Assembly: GCA_963575745.1 (NCBI GenBank)
Contig: CAUYUJ010015022.1
Location: 30,001 to 94,000 of the forward strand
Reading direction: 5' to 3'
Length of the DNA: 64,000 nt
Origin: Prorocentrum cordatum
Lineage: Eukaryota; Sar; Dinophyceae; Prorocentrales; Prorocentraceae
Position numbers and translations under genes: made by a program
Part shown: in pieces, positions 1 through 10,371 of the stretch
Layout of the letters: each line of letters opens with the position of its first letter
Position numbering within the stretch: the stretch's first letter is position 1
The notes under the pieces: model-generated
Database searches by the model: none
What the model was told of the DNA's origin: nothing
Seen by the model: only the letters and a program-made list of their open reading frames with translations

Positions 1-747
1 AGTAGGAGGTGGGTGGGGTGAGGAGCAAGAAGACACAGGAGGATAGATCAGAGAGAAGTTTGAGGAGTAGGAGGTGGACGAGAGGCAGCAGGAGTAGGAG
101 AAGAGGAGGAGGAGGAGGAGGCGGAGGAGGAGGAGGAGGAGGAGGAGAGAGGGGCGCGTTATGGAATTTCATAATGCTAAAGATGGAGGAAGAGGAGGAC
201 CAGGAGAATGAGGAGGTGGAGGAGGAAGGAGGAGGAGGAGAAGAGGAGGAGGAGGAGGGAGGAGGAGAAGGAGGAGGTGGAGGAGGAGGTGGAGGAAGAG
301 GAAGGAGCAGCACCTGGAGGAGGAGAGGAGAAGGAGGAGGGCGAGAAGGAGGAGGTGGAGGAGGAGGGACGAGGAGGAGGAGGAGGATGTGAGGAGGAGG
401 AGGAGGAGGATGAGGGGAGAGGAGGAGGAAGAGGAGGGAGGAGGAGGAGGAGAAGGAGGAGGAGGAGGAGGGTGACAGCCCAGCTTAGCGACCTAACAGG
501 TGACAGGCGTCTCCATTCAGAAGGGGACGGCGATGAGGAGGAGGGTGGAGGCGGGAAGATGATGAGGAGGTTGAAGGAGGACGGATACTGAGGAGGAGGA
601 GGTGGAGGAGGAGGTGGAGGAGGCGCAGGAGGAGGAGGTGGAGGAGAAGGAGGAGGGAAATAGGAGGAGGAGCAGGATGAGGAGGAGGAGGAGGAGGTGG
701 AGGAGGATCCGGATGAGGAGGCGAAGGATAAGGAGGAGCAGGGGGAC
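1..747 (+). repeat. GGA/GAG purine tract, interrupted
   Basis: The plus strand is almost pure purine, built from GGA triplets, with two short unique interruptions near 146-180 and 470-540. All six frames stay open for long distances because the triplet contains no stop codon, so frames reading poly-Glu, poly-Gly, poly-Arg or, on the minus strand, poly-Ser/Leu/Pro are not evidence of a gene. The tract ends exactly where the first R2 modular repeat begins. Confidence 0.95.
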
Positions 748-1665
748 CAGTGTAAACACAAGACTCATGAACGAGATCGCAATCAACCCTCCCCCCAAGA
801 TCCCTCACCGTAGGCTCCTACACGGATCCAATATTACTGGTGGAACTGTCCCGTTGGAAGACCGTCGTTTGAACATCCGGAATTGTGCCAGGGCGCATTT
901 CCCGGCGCTTCACCGCCGCAAAGCGAATCACCTTACTGTTGCGTCTTGACGATCATGAATCGTGTTGGAACGCCATCCTTGGGATTTCAACCCCGCGAAT
1001 CAGCGTGACTGTTGCGCCCTGACATTGCGTCATCGTGCCAAACCCCAGTTTTTGGGACTTGAACCATGAGAACCCTTCAAACTCGTGCAAACTTTTAGGA
1101 CGAGTCTGCGCGGCGCTAAGGCGAGGGCCACATTCTGAAAAGGAGCCGACCTTCATCCGTGAAGCTCTTGCGAATTTTTGAGACGAATGTGCGCGGCGCT
1201 ACGGCGAGAGCAACATATCGAAAAGGAACCTCGCTCGATCCGTGACGCTCTTGCAAGCTTTAAGACGAATGTGCGCGGCGCTAAAGCGATAGGCGCATTT
1301 TGAAAATGAGCCGCCATGAAGGTAAACGTGCGTGGCACCAAGGCGAGAGTTACATTTCGAGAAGGGACCGCCCTCCATCCGTGAAAATCTTGCAAATTTC
1401 AAACGGAATATGCACGGCGCTACGGCGAGAGCCACATTTTGAAAACGGACCGCCGTCCATCCGTGAGACTCCAGCACATTCAGACGAATGTGCGCGGCGT
1501 TATGGCGAGAGCCACATTTTGAAAAAGGATCGCGCTCCATCCGTGAAGCTGTTGCAAATGTCAGGCTTCAGGATCATAATTTGTCTGGAAGTCTCAGGCG
1601 AAACACCCGACCCGCCCTTTCGACCGGCCTTGGGGTGCGACAGGGAGGAGTTATCTATAATAGAA
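748..1665 (+). repeat. R2 modular repeat, copy 1
   Basis: This unit has three parts: a 5' module of about 310 bp (748-1060) that starts with a phrase close to gtaaacacaagactcat; a tandem array of about six imperfect 80-82 bp units (1060-1555), each with the core tgtgcgcggcgct followed by ggcgagagccacattttga; and a 3' module of about 100 bp (1560-1665) ending near ggagttatctataa. Copies 2 and 3 repeat the same order. GGA tracts lie directly outside both ends. No coding potential is recognised. Confidence 0.85.
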
Positions 1666-1675
1666 GGAAAAGAAA

Positions 1676-1852
1676 TGGAGCAGGAAGAGGAGGAGGAGGA
1701 GGAGGAGCAGATGGAGGAGGAGGGAGGAGCAGATGGAGGAGGAGGGAGGAGGAGGAGGGAGAAGGAGGAGGAGGAGGAGGAGGAGGAGGAGGAGGAGCAG
1801 AAGGACGAGGAGGAGGAGAAGGATGAGGGGGAGGAGGGGGAGGAGGGGGAGC
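1676..1852 (+). repeat. GGA tract
   Basis: A purine-rich GGA tract with some GAG/CAG/GAC variants. It follows the 3' module of R2 copy 1 and runs into the small open frame at 1881. Confidence 0.95.
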
Positions 1853-1880
1853 GAGGACACCACTCGCAGCAGCGCCGGCA

Positions 1881-2036
1881 ATGGACAATGAGCTTCACCG
1901 CAGCGGCCGCATGGACGACGACGACGACGACGATCGGCGCTTCGGACAACCCCCCCCGCCACTCGGCCGCCCCCACCTCCGCCGCGTCTTTCGTCACCTC
2001 CTTTTCCCTGCGCGCGTCAGTAGGGCCTCTCGCTGA
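1881..2036 (+). CDS. small unrecognised open frame, Asp-run and Arg/Pro-rich
   Basis: An ATG at 1881 opens 51 codons to a TGA at 2034. The product begins MDNELHRSGRM, has seven Asp residues, then a Pro run and an Arg/Leu-rich end. Codons end mainly in G or C. The frame is also open upstream into the GGA tract, so the ATG need not be the true start and this could be part of an exon. There is no known domain. Coding is an inference from composition only; a chance frame beside a GAC run is equally possible. Confidence 0.25.
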   Translation: MDNELHRSGRMDDDDDDDRRFGQPPPPLGRPHLRRVFRHLLFPARVSRASR

Positions 2037-2237
2037 AGGCGGCGGCCTCGCTGAGTAATTATTGTGTACGTATGTATCTGTCTCGTTTCGAGGCCCCGCT
2101 GGTGCCCCAGTCAGAGCGAAGTGGTCTGGCACCCTCTGGCACCCTCTGGCCGCCGTGTGGTGTCCTTGTCAAGGACCTTGTTGCCACCAGCGTGCGTGGC
2201 TGGGACGCTCTGTCCCTTCCCCCCTCTCCCACGTGCA
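2037..2237. other. unique spacer, nothing recognised
   Basis: Unique sequence between the small open frame and the next GGA tract. A short duplication of ctctggcaccctctggc is visible near 2130. I see no gene or RNA. Confidence 0.6.
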
Positions 2238-2396
2238 GCAAGAGGAGGAGGAGGAGGAGGAGGAGGAGGAGGAGGAGGAGGAGGAGGAGGAGGAGGAGGA
2301 GGAGGAGGAGGAGGAAGATGAGGAGGACCGAGGAGGAGGAGGAGGAGGACGGAGGAGGAGGATCGAGGAGGAGGAGGAGGAGGATAAGGAGGAGCA
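2238..2396 (+). repeat. GGA tract
   Basis: A nearly pure GGA run of about 100 bases followed by GGA/GAC/GAT variants. It ends at the 5' boundary of R2 copy 2. Confidence 0.95.
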
Positions 2397-2970
2397 GTGT
2401 AGACCCAAGACTCATCAACGACGCTGCAATAAGCCCTCCATCCAAGTTCCTTTTCATAGCGCGCTACTAAAATATTCTGCGATTGCGGGAAGTATACCAT
2501 TCGAAGACAAGCGTTTGAGAATCCCCAGTCGTCCCAGGACATAAGTCCTGGGATTTCACCACCGCAGCAAGTCTTAATCGCGCCAGAACAGCATTCTTTA
2601 GTTTTCAATGCTGCGAACCAAAGTGACTGTTGCGTCGTGACAATCCTCGATCGTGCCAGAAAACCAATCCTCGGACTTCAGCCATGCGATCCTTGAAACC
2701 ATTGTTAACTTTTTGCGCGAATGTGCGCCGCGCGAAGGCGGGAACAGCATTTTGAAAAAGAACCGCGCCCCACCTGTGAAACACTTGCACACTTTGAGCC
2801 GAGTGTTTGCGGCGTTAAGGCGAGTGCCTTGTTTTGTCAAGGAGCCGCCCTCCATCCGCGAAGCTGTTGCACATTTCAAGCTTCAGGGTCATACATGGTG
2901 ACGAAGAATTGGGCGGAACGCCTGGCCCGCCCTACCGACACGTCTGGGGGTGTGGCAGGGAGGAATTATT
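2397..2970 (+). repeat. R2 modular repeat, copy 2
   Basis: It has the same order as copy 1: 5' module starting gtagacccaagactcatc, then only about two to three of the 80-bp units (2690-2880), then the 3' module around aagcttcagggtcata and ggcagggaggaattattc. The array is shorter than in copies 1 and 3, which shows that unit number varies while the two end modules are kept. Confidence 0.85.
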
Positions 2971-3027
2971 CATAAGGATCTCGGATGGAGGATGATCGAG
3001 GAGGACAGGGGAGGACCATGAGGAGGA

Positions 3028-3821
3028 GGACCAGTTTAAACCCAAGACGTATCAACGATTTGCAATAAACCCTCCCTCCAAGCTCCCTTTCATAAGCCCC
3101 ATACAGGGGTTCATGTTCGCTGACGTGCCCCGTTGGGAAACAACCGTTTGAACATCCAGAATTTTGCTAGAGCGCGATTCTGGGGACGCCAACGCCGCGA
3201 ATCACCGTTACTGCTGCGACTTGGTGATCCTGCGTCCCTGCCAGTCTGACAACGTGCAAAAACACCTTTTCTGGACTTGCGAACCCTTGAATCTGTTGCA
3301 AGCTCCTCAAGCGAATGTGCGCGGCTCGAAGGCCAGAGGCACGCTTTGAAGAGGAGCCGCCCTCCGTCCCCGAACCCCTTGCGAGGTTTTGCAACGGATG
3401 CGCGTGGCGCTCAGGCGATAGCCGCGTCTTGAAGAGGAGCCGCCCTCCGTCCGTGAGGCTCCCGCACGCTGTCAAACAATTCCGCGGCGCCCGGGCGAGA
3501 GCTACGTTTTGAAAAGGAACCGCCCTCCATGCGTGAAGCTCTTGCGATTTTTTAGGACGAGTGTGCGTGGCGCCAAGGCGATCGGCACATGCTGAAAGCG
3601 ACCTGCCGTCCATCTGTGAAACTCGTCGCGGTTTTTTGACGGATGTGCGTGGCGCTCAGGCGAGAGCTATATTTTGAAAAGGAACCGCTCTCCACCCGTG
3701 AGGCTCTTGCAAGCTTGAGCTTCAAGGTCATAATTCCTTAGGAAGTCTCTGGCGAAACGAAACGCCTGGCCCGCCCTTCCGACCAGCCTCGGGGTGCGAC
3801 AGGGAGAACTTATCTATAAGG
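3028..3821 (+). repeat. R2 modular repeat, copy 3
   Basis: A short GGA stretch (about 2985-3027) separates this copy from copy 2. The 5' module starts taaacccaagacgtatc. The 80-bp array occupies about 3290-3705 with roughly five units, and the 3' module runs to gacagggagaacttatc near 3815. The next GGA tract begins immediately after. Confidence 0.85.
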
Positions 3822-4062
3822 AGAAGGAGTGGGGAAGGAGGAGGAGGAGGAGGAGGAGGAGGAGGAGGAGGAGGAGGAGGAGGAGGAGGAGGAGGAGGAG
3901 GAGGAGGAGGAGGAGGAGGAGGGAGGAGGAGGGAGGAGGAGGAGGAGGAGGAGGTGCGACAGGGAGGAGTTATGGAAAAGGAGTGGGGAAGGAGGTGAGG
4001 AGGAGGAGGAGGAGGAGGAGGAGGAGGAGGAGGAGGAGGAGGAGGAGGAGGAGGAGGAGGAG
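3822..4062 (+). repeat. GGA tract with internal duplication
   Basis: Two long GGA runs separated by a short copy of the R2 3' end (gtgcgacagggaggagttat near 3955-3978). So a fragment of R2 sits inside the microsatellite, consistent with slippage or recombination at the tract. Confidence 0.9.
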
Positions 4063-4483
4063 CCCGAGCGCCGTCAGGTGGTGGCGCTGCGGGCGCGCCT
4101 CCGGCTGGCGGAGGAGCGCGAGGCGGCAGGCGGGCGCCCACGTCCCGCCGCAGCCGCGGGCCGTCGCCCCGGCCTCCGCCGCCCGGCCGCCGCCAGGGCC
4201 GCCGTCACCCTTGGCCTGTGGCTCGGGAGCGCAGGTTTCTCAGGTCCGGGCGTCGCCAGAAGCGGCGGCGGCATCGCCCTCCCCTTCGGTTTCTGGGCGT
4301 CATGGAGGCCGGCGCTCGGCCTGGAGGCCGTCGTTAGAAGAGGGCTCAGGGCGAGAGGCTGGCCCCGAGGAGACCGTCGAGGTGCCCGAGGGGCCCGCGC
4401 CTCGAGCAGCTGCGCCGTCGGAGGAGGGGGATCTTCGGCCCCTCGGGGTCTTCTCGGGCCCGATCGATCCGAGTCGATGCTGA
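4063..4483 (+). CDS. exon-like segment, Glu-run then charged helix and acidic Pro-rich tail
   Basis: The GAG-reading frame of the preceding tract continues as PERRQVVALRARLRLAEER, an alternating charged/Leu pattern typical of a coiled coil. From about 4220 a second frame reads a Ser/Pro/Glu-rich stretch containing EETVEVPEGPAPRA and ends with a TGA at 4481. Codons end mostly in G or C in both parts. The change of frame implies an intron, a frameshift or two unrelated frames. No domain is recognised, and the minus strand is also open. Coding is inferred from codon bias and composition. Confidence 0.3.
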
Positions 4484-4675
4484 TGCCGTCCAGCTCGATC
4501 CGGTTCGTTTCCGAGGTTCCGGCGATCCGATGCGGCCCGCTGCCTGCATTGCGTGGTCGTGCGTCCTGGCGGAGCAGATCCGATTCGACTTCGCGTGCCA
4601 GCGCAGCCCGATTCGACACGCGTTCCGATCATATCCGATGTGTCGATTCGGTGCTAACCGATCCTCCCGCTCCCC
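4484..4675. other. unique spacer with repeated gatccgattcg-like phrases
   Basis: A short stretch with several variants of cgatccgattcga, possibly a degraded short tandem repeat. No gene is seen. Confidence 0.5.
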
Positions 4676-4934
4676 TCGCTCCCGCTCCCGCTCCTCCTCC
4701 TCCTCCTCTTCCCCTCTGCCTCCCTGGCCTTTTCTCTTTTTCCTCCTCCTCGTCCTCCTGCCTGCTGCTGCTGCTGCTGCTGCTCCTCCTCCTCCTCCTC
4801 GTCCTCGTCCTCCCTGCTGCTGCTTCTGCTTCTGCTGCTGCTGCTGATGCTGCTGCTGCTGCTGCTGCTCCCTCCTCCTCCTCCTCCTCCTCCTCCTCCT
4901 CCTCCTCCTTTTCCTCCTCCTCCTCTTCCCCCCA
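4676..4934 (+). repeat. compound CTC/CTG/CTT tract
   Basis: Pyrimidine-rich CTC runs interleaved with CTG runs (about 4760-4790 and 4812-4868). This is the opposite orientation to most nearby GGA tracts. The CTG part gives poly-Gln/Leu/Ala/Cys frames that should not be taken as genes. Confidence 0.95.
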
Positions 4935-5625
4935 TGCCGATGGCTTGCCGCAGCCCTACACAACCCTGGAAACATCATGCAACTCTCGCGCGTGGTCCGT
5001 CTCCCCGCGACCCTCAACTCCAATCTTCGCGCGGAGCGCCGCGTGATTAGATTTTTCCGCCGCCGGTCGCGGTCGACTAAACAGTGATATCGTGGGTCCA
5101 GGGGGGGTTCAAGAAATTGAAAAAATAGCTGCATAGATTTTCCAGCGGGGTGTCTGGGGTGTAGGGGGGACACTGGTGCAGGATGCATGAGGCGCCAGGT
5201 GTTCACGCCGAACGCTCGATGCGCACCTGTACTGGCACCTGTAGGGATTTGCAGCCTGCACTTCCCTGTCGAATCTGGCCCCCGCCGCTTTGCTTCTGAG
5301 CCAGCGGTCTTGCAAGGTATCCCGTCGACCCCTGGCACTTATGACCTTCCCTGTACCCTCCCATTTCGCCCTCGCAGACCACCTTCCCCCGCTCACCCTC
5401 GCTATTCCCAGCTCCCAGCAGGCTCGTTTCAAACATCCTCGTCCCTTGCCCTGAACCCGCGGTCTTGCAACGAATCCCGCTGATCCTGTCCCCCCGCTGA
5501 TCCCGCCCGCTTCCCAGCTCCAGTAGGAGTATTTCTCTCCCCTTCCCAAGTCCACTTCCGCACCCCGAGCAGGCGCACATGTACACATGCGAAAACCGTT
5601 GACTGGATTGCGGCTTAGGGCCCTT
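4935..5625. other. unique sequence, no gene supported
   Basis: Unique sequence with weak internal duplication (gcggtcttgcaa followed by tatcccg or aatcccg near 5305 and 5460). Open frames on both strands are short and none has a clear codon bias or motif. Confidence 0.5.
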
Positions 5626-5626
5626 A

Positions 5627-5872
5627 GTTGCAAGCCCACTTAGTTTGCAGCCCGTTGTTTCGACATGCTGGCCTAACAGCATAGGCGAGGATTTTGGGAC
5701 TGACGTGGCATCACCGCGCCATTCCAGGCAGGCGCATCTTCACCATGCCAATCAGCTGCATGAGCAGAGTCGTATTTGGTATTCTTCACGCTTCGCGTAT
5801 CCCCACCAGCCCATTCAGGAATCCTGCACACGAGAGCTGACTGCAAAAGGGACGAAGAGACACATACAGTGA
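5627..5872 (+). CDS. unrecognised open frame, His/Gln-rich
   Basis: About 80 codons are open to a TGA near 5870. Composition is balanced, with an HLHHANQLHEQSRIWYSS stretch, and differs from the low-complexity frames around it. There is no ATG near the 5' end and no recognised domain. A minus-strand frame covers the same bases. Treat as a possible exon fragment only. Confidence 0.2.
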   Translation, partial: VASPLSLQPVVSTCWPNSIGEDFGTDVASPRHSRQAHLHHANQLHEQSRIWYSSRFAYPHQPIQESCTRELTAKGTKRHIQ

Positions 5873-5964
5873 AACAAAGCGGGCAATCAGGGTGAACAGA
5901 GGTATCTCTGGAGCAAGAGGGTGGCCTTGGAGGGCCTCTTCGGGCTATCCCTGGGGCCCGCGCG

Positions 5965-6129
5965 GAGGCGAGGGAGGGAGGGAGGGAGGGAGAGAGGAGG
6001 AGGAGGAGGAGGAGGAGGAGGAGGAGGAGGAGAGGGAGGGAGAGAAGAGGAGGAGGAGGAGGAGGAGGAGGAGGAGGAGGAGGAGGAGGGAGGAGGAGGA
6101 GGAGGAGGAGGAGGAGGAGGAGGAGGAGG

Positions 6130-6164
<35 letters not shown>

Positions 6165-6310
6165 TAGCAGGAGGAACAAGAAGACGACAACGACCACGAC
6201 GACGAAGAAGAGGAGGAAGAGAAAAAAGGAACATGATGAGGGCAAGGATGAGGACGAGAACGAGGAGGAGCAGCAGGAGGGGTAGGAAGAGGACAACCAG
6301 GACAAGGACA
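5965..6310 (+). repeat. GGA tract grading into mixed purine-rich repeats
   Basis: GGGA then GGA runs to about 6130, a GGAGCA hexamer run near 6132-6163, then degenerate GAC/AGA/GGA sequence. The long frames through it are artefacts of triplet repetition. Confidence 0.9.
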
Positions 6311-6905
6311 GAGCCCTCAAAATCGCCTCTTGGAGCCCCCTCGGGGCTTTTTTGGGAGGTCTTGGGGTCCTCTTGGGGCTTTTTTCTGGCGTCTCGGGGC
6401 TCTCTTGGGGCCCTCTTGGGGCTCTCTTGGGACCTCGTTGTGCGCCCTGGAAGGCCTCTTGGGGCCATCTTGGAGGCTGTCGATCAACGGAAGGGGGGGT
6501 TCCTTGAGTTCCCCCCGCCCCCTCTGGGGCCCCCAAATCGCCTCTTGGGGCGCTCTTGGGGCCTTCTCGGGGTTGGTTACTCTTGGGGCTGTCTTGGGTG
6601 CCTCTTGGGCCCCTCTTGGGCCTCGCTTGGGCCATTTTGGGGCCATATTGAGGCTTCAGAAGCCCATCGTAAGCGAAACGGTGAGAAGGCAACATTCGTT
6701 GATTTTCTGCAGGTTTTCGAAAGATGTTGGCCTCTTGTGGAGCTCCAGATGGGGGCTCCGAGAGCACCTGGAGCCGTGTTGCGGCCCTTGTCGGGCCTCT
6801 TGGAGGCATGTCGGAAGCTGTCTCGAATGATTCTTAGGCTTACGCCACACCGCCGACCCCTTGTTTATGCCAATCGGGGGGCAGTAGAAGCTGCGAAGGG
6901 GTGAA
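6311..6905 (+). repeat. CTCTTGGGG-type degenerate repeat and flank
   Basis: From 6311 to about 6655 the sequence repeats variants of cctcttggggctctcttggg at intervals of roughly 9-12 bases. The same motif builds 7.76-8.93, 16.32-16.50, 40.35-40.93 and 44.23-44.31 kb. The flank 6660-6904 has an open plus frame (core FVDFLQVFERCWPLVELQ), but this flank contains, in reverse, the aaaatcaacgaat phrase found beside the other CTCTTGGGG blocks, so it is probably repeat-derived. Confidence 0.75.
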
Positions 6906-7554
6906 AAGGCGAGTGATATTTGTTTGGTGTCTGTTCGCCGCCACTGCCGTAGGGTCTCGGGCAGTTCCGCGGGGGTGTCCGAGCGGACGGCGACACCGCG
7001 GGCGGTCGTGGTCTCATCTGGGGCCATCTGAGAGGCATAATGGAGCCAGGTTGGGCTCGGGAATGTCTTCGAGCCGTTTCGGTAGCGGTCGGGAGTTTTT
7101 TTGGGGGACTGTCCAGGAGTCATTATGGGTCAACTTGGCCATGTGCGAGGCCACGGCGCGTGCAAAGGGTGTGCCGGCATGGGGTATACTTGCATGCGAA
7201 TCTTCCCACTGGGCCCCACGGTGGACGTATTCTGGAGCCACGACACGATCGACGTGTGTGTGCGCTTGGGGTTGGAAGTTTACGGGACCGCGGGTACTGG
7301 GGCTATGGTTGGAGCGCGCCGTGGAGCCACGAAATCTATGAGGGACGTGCCCAATGTTCGCGGGGAACCGCGCGTATACTCGGGTTTTGGGGCCTTTCAT
7401 TCAAGTTGCCGCGTGCGGGGTGTGCCAAATTGGAGGCATGTTCACTAGATGGAAGCGCCACGGCACCTCGATTTCTGCGGGGTCGGCGGATGCTGGACGT
7501 AAGTTGTGGATTTCGAAACTGGGGCTGATCCGTTATTGGGCATGCTGGGGTATT
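6906..7554. other. unique region with competing open frames
   Basis: Three overlapping plus-strand frames of 115-162 codons and one minus-strand frame are open. One starts at a GTG at 6901 with a hydrophobic beginning (RRVIFVWCLFAATAVGS) that resembles a signal peptide; another has an ATG at 7354. None has a recognisable domain, and codon bias does not choose between them. An exon may be present, but I cannot say which frame. Confidence 0.25.
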
Positions 7555-7700
7555 CGGAGGAGTGGGAGGAGGAGGATGAGGAGGAGGAGGAGGACGAGTG
7601 ATGCTGCGAGCGTAAGAGCGGGGCGAAGGAGACGGAGCAGGAGAAGGAGGAAGAGGAGGAAGGGGAGGAGAAGGGGGGACGAGGAGGAGGCGGAGGAATA
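7555..7700 (+). repeat. GGA tract with GGAGAC variants
   Basis: Purine-rich, GGA-based, more degenerate than the tracts at 2.2 and 3.8 kb. It ends shortly before the 449-bp tandem repeat. Confidence 0.9.
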
Positions 7701-7759
7701 GGAAATGACATTGAGCTTCTCATTCCTCTCTGGGATTGGCCGCCTGCGTGTGCGGCTCG

Positions 7760-8935
7760 ACTCTTGGGGCGCTCTTGGGGCGCTCTTGGGAGGCTTGTTT
7801 GGGACCTCGGGGGCCGTCTTGGAGACCTTGGCCCGTCTTGGGGCCATCTTGGGCGTCTTGGAGGGGTCGTTTGGCGTCTCGAAGCCTTCGTGGGCCGTCT
7901 TGGAGGCCTCTTGGGTGCTTCTTGGCCCGTCTTGAGGCCCTCTTCGACCCGGAAAAGCTCTGGAACCGCTCGTCCCGGCCGTGCTGCGCTCGTCCCGGCT
8001 CCCTCCCCCCCTCCAAGTCGGCCCTCTTGGGCCGTCTTGGGGACCTCTTGGGCCGTCTTGGGGCCGTCTTGGGCCGTCTGGAGGCCGTCTTGGGGGCCTC
8101 TTGGGCCATTTTGGGGCTATCTTTGGAGCCTTTTTGCCCGTCTTGGAGCGTCGGACAGCCGGAAAGGCGGAGAAGCCAAAAAACGTCGAAAAACACTCTG
8201 GAAAATCAACAATTTTAGACTCTTTGGGCCTTCTTGGGAGGCTTGTTTGGGACCTCGGGGGCCGTCTTGGAGACCTCTTGGCCCGTCTTGGGGCCATCGT
8301 GGGCGTCTTGGAGCGGTCGTTTGGCGTCTCGGAGCCGTCGTGGGCCGTCTTGGAGGCCTCTTGGGGGCTTCTTGGCCCGTCTTGAGGCCCTCTTGGGCCC
8401 GGAAAAGCCCTGGAACCGCTCGTCCCGGCCGTGCTGCGCTCGTCCCGGCCCCCTCCCCCCCTCCAAATCGGCCCTCTTGGGCCGTCTTGGGGACCTCTTG
8501 GGCCGTCTTGGGGCCGTCTTGGGCCGTCTGGAGGCCGTCTTGGGGGCCTCTTGGGCCATCTTGGGGCTATCTTTGGGGCCTCTTTGGCCGTCTTGGAGCG
8601 TCGGGAAGCCGGAAAGGCGGGAAAGCAAGAAACGTCGAAAAACACTCGGGAAAATCAACAATTTTAGACTCTTTGGGCCCTCTTGGGAGGCTTGTTTGGG
8701 ACCTCGGAGGCCGTCTTGGAGACCTCTTGGCCCGTCTTGGGGCCATCGTGGGCGTCTTGGACCGGTCGTTTGGCGTCTCGGAGCCTTCGTGGGCCGTCTT
8801 GGAGGCCTCTTGGGGGCTTCTTGGCCCGTCTTGAGGCCCTCTTGGGCCCGGAAAAGCCCCGTGAGTCGCTCGTCCCGGACCCCCCCCGCTCGCGCTCCAC
8901 CCCCCCCCCCCTCCAAATCGACCGGACCGGGCTCC
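7760..8935 (+). repeat. 449-bp tandem repeat (R3)
   Basis: The phrase aggcttgttt recurs at 7791, 8239 and 8688, giving periods of 448 and 449 bp. Two full units and a partial third are present. Each unit contains a CTCTTGGGCCGTCTTGGGG-type core, then a block with ctcgtcccgg and a pyrimidine run, and a short AT-richer link around aaaatcaacaattttagac. Neighbouring units are very similar, so the duplication is recent. The minus strand stays open with a Pro/Arg-rich periodic translation; this reflects the short internal motif, not a gene. Confidence 0.93.
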
Positions 8936-9700
8936 CGGGGGAGGGGTTTGGGGAGGGGGAAGCATCTCACACGCCGATGATCCCCAAGGGGTCGGCGGAT
9001 TTTCGGCTATCTTGAGCCGCCTCGGAGGCGATCTTTGAGCATAGAAGGCCCCCTTGGAGCCTTCTTGGGCGAAAAAGACCCCCTGACACATCGCGAACCC
9101 CCCCAAAACACCTCTGGAAGGAGAGGGGGAGGGTACCCCTCTCCGAAGGGAATAGGGTTTTGGAAGGGGGAACAAAAAGCTCGTTAGACCACCTTGGCCC
9201 ACAGGGCTGGTGGGATTCAGCGTGCCGGCGTCACCTTCCTTAGTCGAGACTCCTGCCAGAACTGCGGTTTCAGGCCCCCTGCGATGCATGCGCAGTGAAC
9301 CGGATGTTTCGACCTGGCCGATTCAACCTTACAGGCACGAGTCCTGGCATCTAGGTGGGCTTGTGGTCTATCGTGCTCCATCGCCCTGGTTCCGCGAAAA
9401 TGGTCGGGAGCCGTCATGCCCCGCGGCTCGCAGGCCTGGAGTTGTACGGCCCCGCGCGGCCCTGTGGAATATGGTGGGTAGGCTTCACGAGTGTCCCATC
9501 GTCATATTCTTCAGCCTTCTCGTCTTCACCGTTGGCACTCCTTGCCAATCGTCTGTGGGTGAAGGGCCCCTGCCGAGCACGCCCAACCTGCCTGCGGGCC
9601 GTCAGGTCGGCTTGGACGACTTGACGCTGTAGGCACGAGGACTCAACCCTGATAGGTGTGGGGGGCTCTATGCTGGGACTGCTGATTAAGAGCTCCCGCG
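8936..9700. other. unique spacer, no gene supported
   Basis: It has G-runs near 8940-9190, then mixed unique sequence. A phrase near 9318 (tttcgacctggccgattca) recurs in altered form near 9728 (tttcggcctgaccgattca), suggesting an old duplication. No coding or RNA feature is seen. Confidence 0.5.
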
Positions 9701-10370
9701 AGCATGCCTGGTGCGTCTGCGGTCCGTTGTTTCGGCCTGACCGATTCAGATGATTTGGTACGAGGCCAGCCGTCCAGACAAGCTTCAAGTTTGTCTCAGC
9801 ATCGTTTGTTTCGTCGCGATCGTGGCAGTATAGTCGTCCCCTCGGCATGTTGGTGCGAGGCTTGGGTGGATCAGTGGTTTACCCGCAGGCGCGGCGGGGT
9901 GCAACCACTGGCCTGCTTTACGTCATACCCACTGGCGTACGGGGCACAACAAACAACTTGTTTGTGTTGTGCCCGCAGGCGTGCGGGGCACGTGAAGCCG
10001 GGCAGGGTTCGGGTAAGTGGTAGTTCAGGAGGTCTATACGTTCATGCTGGGTACAACATTTCGGGGCTCAAGGTCATACCCGCGGGCGAGTCGAGATGCA
10101 ACCGACAACCGGCTTCATGTTGTGCGCATTGGGTACAAGGAAAAGGCAGGTTCATGTTGTACCCGCCTGGCGGCCCTCCGAGTGTTCTATCGGGGGTGCC
10201 CCCCCAAGTGGGGGGACTATCCAGGGATCCGCGCCCTAACGACAAATATCACTTGGCTTCATTTGCTTCACCACCCTCTCACCAGCCTTCTTCGGCACTT
10301 CGCAGCATGGCGCGCTCAACGCTTGAGATTCTCATTTCTAGAAAAAGAATCGACTCTACCCCCCCGGGAT
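9701..10370. other. unique region with a strong palindrome and repeated phrases
   Basis: Contains the palindrome at 9942-9974 and repeated variants of catgttgtacccgc and gttgtgcccgc. The frame open from 9704 to 10717 runs straight into the R1 repeat and is not supported as a gene. Confidence 0.5.
9942..9974. other. near-perfect palindrome
   Basis: GGGCACAA plus CAAACAA on the left faces TTGTTTG plus TTGTGCCC on the right, with a single C at the centre and a two-base bulge (TG). That is fifteen base pairs in a 33-base sequence. It could form a cruciform or an RNA hairpin. It stands alone, and I see no gene end that would make it a terminator. Confidence 0.85.
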
Positions 10371-10371
10371 T

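Noticed and set aside
7533-8834. Pro/Arg-rich minus-strand and Leu/Gly/Trp-rich plus-strand frames of about 360 codons
   Set aside because: They follow the 449-bp tandem repeat and its short internal motif; the same peptide words recur with every unit.
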